39,563 bases of DNA from the NCBI GenBank assembly GCA_005792635.1, contig SXRF01000062.1, positions 1 to 39,563 of the forward strand, written 5' to 3'. Source of the DNA: Rickettsiales bacterium (GTDB lineage: Bacteria > Pseudomonadota > Alphaproteobacteria > Rickettsiales > SXRF01). The notes beneath the pieces were generated by a model, which was not told where the DNA came from, did no database searches, and saw nothing but the letters and a program-made list of their open reading frames with translations. The translations under genes and the position numbers were made by a program. This document shows, piece after piece, positions 7,511-16,296 of this stretch (position 1 is its first letter; each line of letters starts with the position of its first letter).

Positions 7511-8345
7511 TAATTTGAGCGTCGTCCATAAGTGCGGGTGCATGACCAACATCTGGCACAGTAAGCAGTTGTAAATTCGGGTGAGTTTCCTGCATTTTTT
7601 TTGCTACGCCCGCTGGCAGAATATCCGATTTATCACCGCGAATAAGCAGCGTTGGAATTTTTTTTACCATTTCCCAGAGCGACCATAAATCAATGTCTTT
7701 AACATCATCGTTTTTTACAAAACCCTGTGCAATTGCTGGGTCATAAGCAAGGCGGAAACAGCAATCGCCAGTCTCTTCAATGCTGTGAACAAATAAATTT
7801 TGCCAGTGTTCTTCTGCCTGAATTCCATAAGCCGCACAGCGCGAACAAAGGGCAGCTTCCGCCTCGGCGCGAGTTTTGAAATTATTGGTACTCACATATT
7901 CAGCAATGCGTTTAAGCCCCGCCGCAGGGACTAAGCAACCAATATCGTTGATGGTTAGAGTTTTAAGGAATTGTGGAAAAGAATTGGCGACCATCATGCC
8001 GATAATTCCGCCCATGGAAGTGCCGATCCAGTGAGTTTTTATTAGTTTTAGTTGGGTAAAAATATGGGCAATATCCGCAACATAATCAACATAGTTGTAA
8101 TGCGCGTGGTCGGTGTGCCACTGGCTTTTTCCGCGCCCTACCATGTCCACTGCAATAACACGGTAGCTATCGCATAGCGAACTTGCCAGCACATCAAAAT
8201 CCCGCCCATTACGGGTTAAGCCATGCACACAAAAAACCGTCTCCTCTGCATTCGCATTTCCCCATTCATGAACCGCAATTTTATGTGTCCCATCTGCATT
8301 CAAAATGGGAATATCCAGAAAATAAGTTTGTGGCACGATAAGCAT
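7467..8345 (-). CDS. Alpha/beta-hydrolase fold protein
   Basis: This is a 292-residue cytosolic serine hydrolase of the alpha/beta fold. The oxyanion-loop motif VHGLTRNGRDF is at residues 40-51. The nucleophile elbow GTSMGG places the catalytic serine at residue 110. A likely acid is Asp241 in GDKSDIL, and the histidine is His268 in VGHAP. The triad appears complete. The substrate is not evident; esterase, lipase or C-C hydrolase activity are all possible. Its ATG overlaps the TAA of the upstream hypothetical gene (TAATG), so the two are coupled. Its 3' end overlaps that of hda by 44 bases. Confidence 0.9.
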   Translation of the reverse strand: MLIVPQTYFLDIPILNADGTHKIAVHEWGNANAEETVFCVHGLTRNGRDFDVLASSLCDSYRVIAVDMVGRGKSQWHTDHAHYNYVDYVADIAHIFTQLKLIKTHWIGTSMGGIIGMMVANSFPQFLKTLTINDIGCLVPAAGLKRIAEYVSTNNFKTRAEAEAALCSRCAAYGIQAEEHWQNLFVHSIEETGDCCFRLAYDPAIAQGFVKNDDVKDIDLWSLWEMVKKIPTLLIRGDKSDILPAGVAKKMQETHPNLQLLTVPDVGHAPALMDDAQITTIAGFLKASAQTV

Positions 8346-8866
8346 TAAGCACTATTTCCCGTCATTTCTTTTTCTAAATTACCCAAAAATCTTTCAAGGG
8401 CGGATATTTGCGTTTGCCAATTCCCAATTTGCCAAGACTGTGCGTATTTCATATTATCTTTTGCAGAATCAATCGCCACTTTGATTTTTTGTATATATTC
8501 TGAATCACTAGGAGTTGTATATACAATATCAGGTGCAGAAGCATCCATTTTATCAAGGTTTGACGGCGGATGGAATTGTATCATTAAGGTGAGAACATCT
8601 CCAAAGTCCATATCTTTTGTCGTGTCGTTCCAAGCTTTTTTCAAATTTTCTGATGCATCAGGAGGTGGAAAAGATGGTGATTTTGTATTTTCCTGCGGAG
8701 CGGCAATTTTTGCCGAAGAAGTATTATCTATTGGAGATTTTTTGGTTGTGTCTGGCTCTGCTACGAGCAAGGTAGCAAAAGATGGTGATATATCTTTGTC
8801 TTTCGTTGCGCCGTGAAACGCTGATGCAGAAATGAAACCAGCACTCGAACTAACAGACAAAGACAT
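8345..8866 (-). CDS. Hypothetical protein, Ser/Pro-rich N-terminal half
   Basis: I do not recognise this 173-residue protein. Its first half is rich in Ser, Ala, Pro and Lys and looks disordered (for example SPSFPPPDASENLKK). The second half is more ordered and ends in a probable amphipathic helix (QISALERFLGNLEKEM). There is no signal peptide or membrane segment. The second in-frame ATG (8864-8866) is preferred over the one at 8876-8878, because GGAG at 8873-8876 sits six bases before it. The frame is translationally coupled to the downstream hydrolase through TAATG, which supports its being real. A role with the hydrolase or at a surface structure cannot be decided. Confidence 0.7.
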   Translation of the reverse strand: MSLSVSSSAGFISASAFHGATKDKDISPSFATLLVAEPDTTKKSPIDNTSSAKIAAPQENTKSPSFPPPDASENLKKAWNDTTKDMDFGDVLTLMIQFHPPSNLDKMDASAPDIVYTTPSDSEYIQKIKVAIDSAKDNMKYAQSWQIGNWQTQISALERFLGNLEKEMTGNSA

Positions 8867-8939
8867 AAAATTCTCCATTTATTGTTTTGTGAAAAGCAAT
8901 AAAATTCAAGCAATTAATATGCCATAGCTTAGGTTCTGC

Positions 8940-9578
8940 CTAACATCTAAGCCCAAACAAGCGGTTTAGTAGCCAATAAACTATGGAGCGAACCAATAGT
9001 ATTTCAAACAACACTATGATAAAGCTATATAAAACATCCACAGGGAAATGCACGCCAAGGGCGATACGCGACCAAGCAACACCGAGAATAAGCGCAGCCC
9101 CGAACCATTTGAAATTACCGCTAAATGCTGGCCAGAGTGCAAGGATTATAGTTGTTATAATGGCGACATGTCCGCTGGGGAAGCTTTGGTTTGCCTTTTC
9201 TGCTGCTTGCGCCTCCAGATGGCGCACCTCGCCGCTTGCCAGTGTGGCATACGGGCGCGGATAGGAAAAATGATCCTTGAGATAGCTGATTGTAGAGTAG
9301 CTGACCACAAAACCAACGGCGAGTACGGCAAAAATACCAAACCACATTTCGGCATAATGTTTATTGCCCGCTTGCTTGGTAACTAGTCGTCCAATCATGG
9401 TGATAAGAGCGTAAGCCACTATCGCTGCCAAAAAATAGGGCAGTAATTTTTTATCGCCAAGCAAGGTTATATTCTGCATTGCGAGGTCATAATAGCCGCC
9501 GCTGATGGAATTTATTTGTTTGAACAGCCAAACATTGCCGCCCCACCAATCATATAACTGCTCTTTGCCGATTGTCAT
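8940..9578 (-). CDS. PAP2-family membrane phosphatase
   Basis: This 212-residue inner-membrane lipid phosphatase is of the type-2 phosphatidic acid phosphatase family. The three active-site motifs are present in order: KDHFSYPRP (K-x6-RP), FPSGHVA (PSGH) and SRIALGVHFPVD (SR-x5-H-x3-D). Several hydrophobic segments surround them. Such enzymes dephosphorylate phosphatidic acid, phosphatidylglycerophosphate or undecaprenyl pyrophosphate, and the sequence alone does not say which. It stands on the minus strand between dadA and the hypothetical-hydrolase pair, each with short gaps, and may be transcribed with dadA. Confidence 0.93.
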   Translation of the reverse strand: MTIGKEQLYDWWGGNVWLFKQINSISGGYYDLAMQNITLLGDKKLLPYFLAAIVAYALITMIGRLVTKQAGNKHYAEMWFGIFAVLAVGFVVSYSTISYLKDHFSYPRPYATLASGEVRHLEAQAAEKANQSFPSGHVAIITTIILALWPAFSGNFKWFGAALILGVAWSRIALGVHFPVDVLYSFIIVLFEILLVRSIVYWLLNRLFGLRC

Positions 9579-9608
9579 AAATATACCTTTGCACTTCTTC
9601 AGTTGAAA

Positions 9609-10871
9609 TTATGTATATCTTTCCAAGGTTAAACCATGCAGCAAAATCGCTGGTGGTTTATTTTCTATAATATCAGCAACGATGCTAGCACTTCCCGCTG
9701 CCTGCGTCCAGCCCAGTGTTCCATGTCCAGTATTGAGGAATAAATTGGCTATTGGCGTTTTGCCGATAATCGGCGGACCATCAGGCGTTGACGGGCGCAG
9801 ACATGCCCATTTGCCAATTTCCTGACTCCAGTCGGCCTTCGGAATTAACGCGCTTGCCGCCCGCACAATCGGCGTGATGCGGTGTTCTTTTACATCCTGA
9901 TTATAGCCTGCGAATTCCGCTGTTCCTGCTACGCGTAGCTTATCTCCCAGCCTGCTATAAACGATTTTATAAGTCCCGTCCGTAAGGCTTATGCTCGGGC
10001 AGAATTCATTGGCATTGATGGTGATGCTATAGCCCTTCATCGGATAGATTGGCACATCAATACCGATTTTGCGAAGATGAACGGAGCTATACGACCCCAT
10101 CGCCATAACGAAGGCATCCGCTGTCATGTCGCCCTTGCTGGTGCTAACCGCAACGATTTTACCATTGTTTTCTTGGCCTTCTTTTTTTAGCCCATTGATG
10201 CTCACACCATATTCAAATTTAACGCCATATTTTTGTGCGGCAATTTCTGCTAGTTTGGTGCAAAAAACATTAGCATCACCGCTTTCATCATGGCTGGCAT
10301 GAATACCGCCAACTATGCTGCGGCGGGTCAGGGCGAGGGTTGGCTCAATGGCAAACACCTCATCACGAGTCAGAAATTTTTCCTCACCGCCAAATTTTGC
10401 CTGAAATTCCGCTTGTCGCTTGCCCGCCTCTAAATCCGCCTGCGTGCCATAAATATGCAAAATACCCTTGTTGGAATAGGAAAAATCAAAGCCCGTTTCA
10501 CCCTTAATTACGCCCATGCGCTGCCTACTATATAACCCAAGACGCAGCAGATTAACCGTATTGATTTCCGCGCGGGAAGTGGTGCAGTTGCGGAGAAATT
10601 TCGCCCCCCATTTCATCATCTGCCAATCTGCCCTTGGGCGCAAAACCAGCGGTGAATCATCACGCATCATCCATTTTGGCAGTTTCGGAAGTACGGTCGG
10701 GCTTGCCCATGGTTCAGCGTGGCTATAGCTGAGCTGCCCGCCGTTGGCATAGCTAGTTTCCGCGGCGGATTTTTCGTTGCGCTCAATGACAGTGACGGAA
10801 AAACCGCGCTTGCCCAATTCATAAGCCGTGGTAACGCCTAGAAGACCAGAACCCAGAATAATTATTTTCAT
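9609..10871 (-). CDS. dadA: D-amino acid dehydrogenase
   Basis: DadA is an FAD-dependent enzyme, peripheral to the inner membrane, that oxidises D-amino acids (classically D-alanine) to 2-oxo acids and ammonia, feeding electrons to the respiratory chain. The 420-residue length is typical. The N-terminal dinucleotide-binding loop GSGLLGVTTAYELGKRG is followed by ETSYANGGQLSYSHAEPWASP, which is characteristic of DadA. The C-terminal block LRPSTPDGPPIIG and NTGHGTLGWT also fits. No racemase gene (dadX/alr) is next to it. The start is divergent from hemD, with a 137-base gap that should hold both promoters. Confidence 0.93.
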   Translation of the reverse strand: MKIIILGSGLLGVTTAYELGKRGFSVTVIERNEKSAAETSYANGGQLSYSHAEPWASPTVLPKLPKWMMRDDSPLVLRPRADWQMMKWGAKFLRNCTTSRAEINTVNLLRLGLYSRQRMGVIKGETGFDFSYSNKGILHIYGTQADLEAGKRQAEFQAKFGGEEKFLTRDEVFAIEPTLALTRRSIVGGIHASHDESGDANVFCTKLAEIAAQKYGVKFEYGVSINGLKKEGQENNGKIVAVSTSKGDMTADAFVMAMGSYSSVHLRKIGIDVPIYPMKGYSITINANEFCPSISLTDGTYKIVYSRLGDKLRVAGTAEFAGYNQDVKEHRITPIVRAASALIPKADWSQEIGKWACLRPSTPDGPPIIGKTPIANLFLNTGHGTLGWTQAAGSASIVADIIENKPPAILLHGLTLERYT

Positions 10872-11008
10872 GTTTTTACAAATTCATATTTAGTGTTGTG
10901 AATAAGCCAACTAATACCCCGCATAGAAAAAATATTCAAACTTTTTCCCCAAATTTTTCCAAAGATTTTTATTGTTGTTTTGCTTGGTTATTTATAGCTT
11001 ATGAAAAT

Positions 11009-11743
11009 ATGACACAAAAAACTATAGTTATAACCCGCCCGAAAGGCGACGAGGACGAGCTGCGTGAAGAGCTGCTCGCACTGGGACACCGCGTTATTTG
11101 CGAGCCGCTGACCGAGATTTTCCTGCGTCACACAGTTCGTATGGAGGTGGAAAACGCTCTTGAAGGCGATCCTGACGCCGTAATCATCACCAGCAAACAC
11201 GCGGTGCAAGCTCTTGCGATGCTCACCGAGCTGCGCGATGTGTTTTTGCTATGTGTTGGCGCGGCGACTAAAGAACTGGCGGAGGATTTAGGGTTTTTTC
11301 GCGTGAGCCTCGCTGGCGAAACAGCGGACGGAATGCTTGATTATATAACCGATTGTTACGATGAAGACGCAAGATTTTTACATATCTCTGGCGAGGATAT
11401 ACGGGTGGACTGGCGGGAAGTTTTGGGCAGTAGCGGCATGGAAGTCACCCGCATTGTCGCTTATGAAGCCATTGCCGCCGAAGCACTTTCTGACACGCTG
11501 GTTGAGCAGCTAAAGCGCGGGCAGATTGACGCGGTTTCCTTTTTCTCACCACGCGCCGCCGAGATTTTTTTAGAGCTAACTAAAAAAGCTGGGATTTTGG
11601 ATACACTCACCAAAATAGACGCTTTTTGTTTAAGCGCGAATATTGCCGTTGCCGCCGCACAGGGCGAATGGAAAAATATAAAATTTGCCGAGCAGCCAAC
11701 GCTTGCATCTTTGGTCGTTTGCGTGGATAATGGTTATAAATAG
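11009..11743 (+). CDS. hemD: Uroporphyrinogen-III synthase
   Basis: It cyclises hydroxymethylbilane to uroporphyrinogen III with inversion of ring D. From the ATG at 11009 it has 244 residues. The longer reading from 10898 adds a Phe/Lys/Cys-rich leader unlike the family, whereas IVITRPKGDEDEL is the normal start. HemD sequences are very divergent, but the two-lobe pattern is visible: AVIITSKHAVQAL, LCVGAATKELAEDLG, and the later DAVSFFSPRAAEIFLEL. The neighbours mic60 and the HemY-domain gene follow on the same strand, a conserved alphaproteobacterial arrangement. A palindromic repeat separates it from mic60. A two-codon frame overlaps the start (ATGAAAATATGA). Confidence 0.9.
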   Translation: MTQKTIVITRPKGDEDELREELLALGHRVICEPLTEIFLRHTVRMEVENALEGDPDAVIITSKHAVQALAMLTELRDVFLLCVGAATKELAEDLGFFRVSLAGETADGMLDYITDCYDEDARFLHISGEDIRVDWREVLGSSGMEVTRIVAYEAIAAEALSDTLVEQLKRGQIDAVSFFSPRAAEIFLELTKKAGILDTLTKIDAFCLSANIAVAAAQGEWKNIKFAEQPTLASLVVCVDNGYK

Positions 11744-11770
11744 TCAAGATGCTATGTATGACTTTGATTC

Positions 11771-11859
11771 TGTCATTCCGCCGCAGGGCGGAATCCATGC
11801 CAAACCATAAGCGAATAGCTAGTTGCATGGCATGGATACCAGCCTTCGCTGGTATGACA
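11771..11859. repeat. Palindromic intergenic repeat between hemD and mic60
   Basis: An 89-bp quasi-palindrome is bounded by TGTCAT (11771-11776) and ATGACA (11854-11859). It contains a perfect TTCCGCC/GGCGGAA hairpin on the left and an ACCAGC/GCTGGT hairpin on the right. The inner arms GGAATCCATGCC (11790-11801) and GGCATGGATACC (11829-11840) pair with one mismatch. It resembles the element at 18888-18955 and the half copy at 32455-32485. It is probably a nonautonomous MITE-like or REP-like family. Confidence 0.75.
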
Positions 11860-11894
11860 AGACTAAAAGTCAGTGTCTTATAATCAGGCAAAAA

Positions 11895-12713
11895 ATGACA
11901 GAAGAACAGGAAACTCTGGAGAAACCCAAACGCAGCCCATGGCACGGCGTGAAGGTGTTTTTTATTTGCATGGCAGTTTTGGCGGTGTTTGTGCCTGTGT
12001 TCGGTAAGCTTGTTCCGCGCTTGTTGTTCGCACCAGAGGTGGAAAAGCCAGTGGAAAAGCTAGAAAAACCAGAAGCAACTAGCGAAGCCGAAGCAATCCA
12101 GCAGCCATTGTCTACGGAAATTCCAGCTGAAACTCCTGCACCTGAACAGAACGAAATTACTAAAATTGATGATGAGCGAGTAAAAGAGCTGCAAGAAAAA
12201 ATTGAGCAACTGCAAAGCGAGCTAGCGGCGAAGTCCACGCTTATTGCCTTTGGCGAAATGAAGAGTAAAATTATAGATGGCAAACCATACGCTTATGAGC
12301 TGAACCAGCTTAAAAATTCTCTTAAAAACTCGTCGCCAGCGGAAGATATTATTAAAGAATTGGAAAAAAATGCGGATAGCGCAGCTATAACAAAATCTGC
12401 CATTGGAGAGCAATTTTCCAAGCTCATAAAGCCTGTTATTATTGGCGAAAGCCAAAGTTATGGCGCAAAGTTTTTGCAAAAATTTGTCACCATCCGCAAG
12501 GTTGGTGAGCAGGTGGGAACTAGCGACGAGGCGGTTATTGCCCGCGCAGAAGCCAAGCTCGCGGCGGGCGAAATAGCGGCGGCACTAGCCGAACTTTCCG
12601 CACTTTCCGAGCAGGGGCAGGAAATATTTGCTCCGTGGAAAAAATCGGCGCAGAGCTTTCTGGACACGCAAAATAAATTGGATGAACTGCAAACTATAGT
12701 TAGAAAACAATAA
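11895..12713 (+). CDS. mic60: Mitofilin/Mic60-like inner-membrane protein
   Basis: This is a 272-residue relative of the mitochondrial cristae-organising protein Mic60, known in alphaproteobacteria as a gene adjacent to heme genes. The expected order is visible: one transmembrane helix near residues 19-42 (VFFICMAVLAVFVPVFG), a Pro/Glu-rich spacer, a coiled coil near residues 95-115 (RVKELQEKIEQLQSEL), and a C-terminal mitofilin-type domain with QKFVTIRKVGEQVGTSDEAV and the ALAELSAL helix. The start at 11895 is chosen because the upstream in-frame part (from 11823) lies in a palindromic repeat. It sits between hemD and the HemY-domain gene. Confidence 0.85.
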   Translation: MTEEQETLEKPKRSPWHGVKVFFICMAVLAVFVPVFGKLVPRLLFAPEVEKPVEKLEKPEATSEAEAIQQPLSTEIPAETPAPEQNEITKIDDERVKELQEKIEQLQSELAAKSTLIAFGEMKSKIIDGKPYAYELNQLKNSLKNSSPAEDIIKELEKNADSAAITKSAIGEQFSKLIKPVIIGESQSYGAKFLQKFVTIRKVGEQVGTSDEAVIARAEAKLAAGEIAAALAELSALSEQGQEIFAPWKKSAQSFLDTQNKLDELQTIVRKQ

Positions 12714-12723
12714 TTAAAACACC

Positions 12724-13413
12724 ATGATTCGTTTTATAATATTTTTATTATTCGTTGCTGGCGTTGGCTTTGCTTCGGTGTGGCTTGCGGAAAATTCGGG
12801 CAGTGTCACCATGTACTGGCTGGATTACCGCATTGACACCAGCGTGGTTTTTGTCGTGCTGGCTGGCTTTATGCTTGCCATTTTCGCTGGAATAATTATC
12901 CGCATTTTATTCGCTCCTGCCCGCTTTTGGGATCGGCGCAAAACCGCGCATTTACAGCAAGGCATCACCGAAATCACCTATAGCATCGCCGCCATCGCCG
13001 CTTCTGACCTTGCGGCGGCGGAAGCGCATAACCGCAAAGCGCAATCAATGCTTGGGCGCACACCGCTTACCACACTGCTTTCCGCGCAAATCGCCAAATC
13101 GCGCGGTGATGAGGGCGGTACGCAAATATTGCTGGAAAAATTATTGGATTATAAGGAAACTAAATATCTTGCGGCGCGGTCGCTTAGTGATAGCGCGGAT
13201 GTCCATAATAACTTGCCAAAAGCCCTTGCTCTGGCGCAGCAAGCCGCCGAAATGAACAAGCGCGACACCGAAACAGCAGCGAAGGTTATTGACCTGCAAA
13301 TCCGCCTGAAACAATGGGACGCAGCACTGGAAACCATAGATAAATCAAGACTTCCCCGTCGCGAAAAACGCCGCCTGCGTGAGCTTGTGAAAACACAGAA
13401 TATGGCTTTTTGA
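12724..13413 (+). CDS. HemY N-terminal domain membrane protein
   Basis: This protein of the HemY-N family has two membrane segments (residues 3-20 and about 40-62) followed by helical TPR-like repeats. Despite the name it is not the FAD-dependent protoporphyrinogen oxidase also called HemY, and its role near heme genes is unknown. The conserved N-terminal pattern NSGSVTMYWLDYRIDTS is present. At 229 residues it is clearly shorter than most relatives, which often exceed 350, and it ends before a full TPR array. No continuation appears after the stop, because a convergent gene begins seven bases later. It may be a natural short form or a truncated gene. It starts 10 bases after mic60. Confidence 0.85.
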   Translation: MIRFIIFLLFVAGVGFASVWLAENSGSVTMYWLDYRIDTSVVFVVLAGFMLAIFAGIIIRILFAPARFWDRRKTAHLQQGITEITYSIAAIAASDLAAAEAHNRKAQSMLGRTPLTTLLSAQIAKSRGDEGGTQILLEKLLDYKETKYLAARSLSDSADVHNNLPKALALAQQAAEMNKRDTETAAKVIDLQIRLKQWDAALETIDKSRLPRREKRRLRELVKTQNMAF

Positions 13414-13419
13414 TGCTAG

Positions 13420-13959
13420 TTATGGGAAAGTACGGACTGTTTTTGGATTGCTGTTAGATGAAAAAGATTCTGCGAAAATTTCTTGCCCTGTTTTTATAGT
13501 TTTTTGCACATATTCACCTTTTTCAATAGCATTCATGTCATCGCCTAATCTATCACTTCCAAAAGCATCCGCCCTTAATTTCTGTAAAACAGCTTCTATA
13601 GGGGCATGGATAGTAATGGTGTTATTGCCTTTAATATATGGGGCTACCGTTAATATTCCAGTAATATTTACAAATGAATTTGCGATATCTAAAAAAGTTT
13701 TAATTTCAAGCGCATCATGTCCTGTAATTTTTATTTTAGTATAAAAATCAGAGGCTTGTTGCAAGCCAAGATGTTTTCTTACAAAGTTGTGTTTAACAAT
13801 GGATTCATCTGGCGATTCTGAGATTTTAACTTGGTGCTGTTCTATTAGCAGTTCATCGGGCTGCAAGCTTGGAATAGCAAGCTTTAGTGCATCAAACAAT
13901 TTATCATGTAATTTTTTTACAGAACCTTCATCGTAGGTTGATGCTTCATGTTCATTCAT
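13420..13959 (-). CDS. Hypothetical protein, acidic, 179 residues
   Basis: I do not recognise this protein. It has no signal peptide or membrane segment. The middle (residues about 60-140) looks like a folded alpha/beta region with ITGHDALEIKTFLDIAN, then ILTVAPYIKGNNTITI, then a helix (PIEAVLQKLRADAF). Both ends are charged or Ser/Asn-rich. An AGGAG Shine-Dalgarno at 13968-13972, eight bases before the ATG, makes it a credible gene. It is convergent with the HemY-domain gene, and its codon use is more AT-rich than its neighbours. It could be lineage-specific or host-interaction related, but nothing in the sequence proves a function. Confidence 0.7.
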   Translation of the reverse strand: MNEHEASTYDEGSVKKLHDKLFDALKLAIPSLQPDELLIEQHQVKISESPDESIVKHNFVRKHLGLQQASDFYTKIKITGHDALEIKTFLDIANSFVNITGILTVAPYIKGNNTITIHAPIEAVLQKLRADAFGSDRLGDDMNAIEKGEYVQKTIKTGQEIFAESFSSNSNPKTVRTFP

Positions 13960-14199
13960 ATATTTAACTCCTATTGTGTTACTAATTAACAGCTGTTATT
14001 GTATAACAAGTGTAATTGCAACTGAAAATTATTAAATTATAGAAATATAGATTTTCATAAAATTTTCCTTGATAAGCTGCGCGGAGATTTCTATGTCGTG
14101 TAAAAAACCCATCAGCAGCCAATTTTTGATTAAAAGCTTTACCTTACGCGGATTTTTTAGTAATAAAGTGAATATAAAAATCCTTAAAGGCAAAATAAA

Positions 14200-14673
14200 A
14201 TGGAAAAATTCCCGATTACGGCGGCGGGCTATGCTCGCTTGGAAGCCGAGCTAAAACAACGCAAATCTGTTGATCGTCCTGAGGTTATTGCCGCAATTTC
14301 GGAAGCGCGGGCGCATGGCGACTTAAAGGAAAACGCTGAGTATCACGCAGCGAAGGAAAAGCAGAGCTTCATCGAAGGGCGGATTAAAGAGCTAGAGGCG
14401 GTTATTTCGCGCGCCAATGTGATTGATGTAAAATCGCTGCAAAGTGATACGATAAAATTCGGCGCAACCATCAAATTGATTGATGAGGATAGCGAGGAAG
14501 AAAACAGCTATCAAATAGTTGGAGAGCATGAAGCGGATATTAATATGCGCTTAATTTCCATCACCGCGCCCATCGCCCGCGCCCTAATCGGCAAGAAAAA
14601 AGGCGACAGCATAGAGGTAAAAACCCCAAAGGGCGAAAAAAACTACGAAATATTGGATGTGAAGTATTTGTAG
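14200..14673 (+). CDS. greA: Transcription elongation factor GreA
   Basis: GreA enters the secondary channel of RNA polymerase and stimulates cleavage of backtracked transcripts. The 157-residue length is standard. The N-terminal coiled coil carries the acidic tip motif in [18 protein letters not shown] (near residues 34-51), with the conserved Asp and Glu. The C-terminal FKBP-like domain contains [21 protein letters not shown]. The gene is preceded by a 240-base noncoding gap in which I see no gene. It is followed by a hairpin shared with the convergent glnA. Confidence 0.97.
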   Translation: MEKFPITAAGYARLEAELKQRKSVDRPEVIAAISEARAHGDLKENAEYHAAKEKQSFIEGRIKELEAVISRANVIDVKSLQSDTIKFGATIKLIDEDSEEENSYQIVGEHEADINMRLISITAPIARALIGKKKGDSIEVKTPKGEKNYEILDVKYL

Positions 14674-14679
14674 TTAGCG

Positions 14680-14742
14680 GTGTCAGTGTCGGTGGGCTGT
14701 GTCAAAACAAAAATTAACGACACTGACCACTGACACTGACAC
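14680..14742. terminator. Long stem-loop with CACTGAC heptamers between greA and glnA
   Basis: Sixteen-base arms at 14680-14695 and 14727-14742 pair with a single mismatch around a 31-base loop, between two convergent genes. It may stop transcription from both sides, though there is no strong T run. The right arm is built of heptamers: CACTGAC at 14721-14727 and 14728-14734, then ACTGAC, so the structure probably arose by inverted duplication of a tandem repeat. Confidence 0.55.
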
Positions 14743-14748
14743 AATAAA

Positions 14749-16155
14749 CTAAACGCTATAATACATCTCAAGCTCACCAGCGGTTGGTGTATGTTCCCAT
14801 TTATAAACTTCCTGCATTTTTAGGTCTATATAGCTGTCGATAAAGTCATCGGTAAATACATCACCTTTTTTCAGGAAGGCGCGGTCTTTATCAAGGCTTT
14901 CCAACGCTTCACGAAGCGAGCCGCACACAGTTGGAACATTTTTTAGCTCCTCTGGTGGCAGGTCATAAAGGTTTTTATCCATTGCATCCCCCGGATGGAT
15001 TTTATTTTCAATGCCATCCAAGCCCGCCATCAACATCGCCGCGAATGACAAATATGGGTTAGCAGTTGGGTCAGGGAAGCGAACTTCAATGCGCTTGCCT
15101 TTTGGTGAGGCAACATACGGAATGCGGATAGAAGCCGAGCGATTACGCGCTGAATAAGCCAGCAATACAGGAGCTTCAAACCCCGGAATCAGGCGTTTAT
15201 AGCTATTGGTGGAAGCATTGGTGAAGGCGTTAAGAGCCTTCGCGTGCTTAATAATTCCGCCAATGTAATAAAGGCACATTTCGGAAAGGTCAGCGTAGCC
15301 ATTGCCCGCAAATAGAGGCTTGCCAGCTTTCCAGATTGATTGGTGGGTGTGCATGCCCGAACCATTATCGCCAGAAATTGGCTTCGGCATAAAGGTCACC
15401 GATTTACCATAAGAATGCGCGACATTATGCACCACATATTTATATTTCTGCACATTGTCAGCGGTGGTAACTAGGGTAGAGAACATTGTCCCCAATTCGC
15501 ACTGCGCGGGCGCAACTTCATGGTGGTGAAGCACTGGCTCAACGCCAACAACTTTAAGGGTTGAAAGCATCTCGCCGCGCAAATCAGCGAGGGAATCGAC
15601 GGGTTGCACAGGGAAATAGCCGCCTTTGGTTGCTGGGCGATGCCCCATATTGCCCGCTTGATAAACGCGGTCGCTGTTATGTGGCATTTCTTCGCTGTCT
15701 AATTGGTGGAAGCTAAAATTTCCGCCAGTTTTGAAGCGCACATCATCAAACACGAAAAATTCTAGTTCAGGGCCAAAATAAGCCGTGTCGCCAATGCCTG
15801 TATAAGCCAAATAAGCTTCGGCACGGCGGGCAACTGAGCGCGGGTCACGACCGTAAGGCTGCATGGTCGAAGGCTCAACCACATCGCAGAAAATAACCAG
15901 AGTTGGCTGCGCGGCGAACGGGTCAACAAAAGCTGAAGCCGCATCAGGCATAAGAATCATGTCCGATTCATTAATGGATTTCCAGCCAGAAATTGACGAG
16001 CCGTCAAACATAATTCCGTCTTCAAAGCTGCTTTCATTCACTTGTTCCGCCACATAGCAGGTATGTTGCCATTTGCCTTTCGGGTCAGTAAAACGGAAAT
16101 CAACGAATTGAATATCGTTGTCTTTTATCATAGCAAATACATCTTTAACTGACAT
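14749..16155 (-). CDS. glnA: Glutamine synthetase type I
   Basis: It makes glutamine from glutamate, ammonia and ATP and forms a dodecamer in the cytosol. The 468 residues match the GSI-beta class. Landmarks are FDGSSISGW near residue 50, [13 protein letters not shown] with metal-binding glutamates, [12 protein letters not shown], and the C-terminal NLYDLPPEE. In that motif Tyr397 is the adenylylation site, so GlnE-type control is likely. In many alphaproteobacteria glnB stands directly upstream; here the upstream gene is the divergent rnr, so PII is encoded elsewhere. A Shine-Dalgarno-like AGAAAGG precedes the ATG. Confidence 0.98.
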   Translation of the reverse strand: MSVKDVFAMIKDNDIQFVDFRFTDPKGKWQHTCYVAEQVNESSFEDGIMFDGSSISGWKSINESDMILMPDAASAFVDPFAAQPTLVIFCDVVEPSTMQPYGRDPRSVARRAEAYLAYTGIGDTAYFGPELEFFVFDDVRFKTGGNFSFHQLDSEEMPHNSDRVYQAGNMGHRPATKGGYFPVQPVDSLADLRGEMLSTLKVVGVEPVLHHHEVAPAQCELGTMFSTLVTTADNVQKYKYVVHNVAHSYGKSVTFMPKPISGDNGSGMHTHQSIWKAGKPLFAGNGYADLSEMCLYYIGGIIKHAKALNAFTNASTNSYKRLIPGFEAPVLLAYSARNRSASIRIPYVASPKGKRIEVRFPDPTANPYLSFAAMLMAGLDGIENKIHPGDAMDKNLYDLPPEELKNVPTVCGSLREALESLDKDRAFLKKGDVFTDDFIDSYIDLKMQEVYKWEHTPTAGELEMYYSV

Positions 16156-16257
16156 AGAAAACCTTTCTTAAACACTAGATTTTAATCAAAAAACACCTGT
16201 GACTTTTTGTCGAATTTTTTCGTTTATTAAAAATGATTTATAGCAGCTTGAAAAGCT

Positions 16258-16286
16258 TTGTAAAGAGGCAGGTTTTGCGTTATCAT
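16258..16286 (+). promoter_or_regulatory. Candidate sigma-70 promoter of rnr
   Basis: TTGTAA (16258-16263) and TATCAT (16281-16286) are separated by 17 bases. Initiation about seven bases downstream would fall near 16292-16294, only a few bases before the rnr ATG at 16297. No Shine-Dalgarno is visible before that ATG. Together these suggest a leaderless or nearly leaderless mRNA, which is inference. Confidence 0.45.
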
Positions 16287-16296
16287 AGCGACCATT

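Noticed and set aside
12724-13413. Calling this gene protoporphyrinogen oxidase HemY
   Set aside because: The sequence is the HemY-N/TPR membrane protein, with no FAD-binding loop. HemJ at 26973-27419 is the oxidase candidate.
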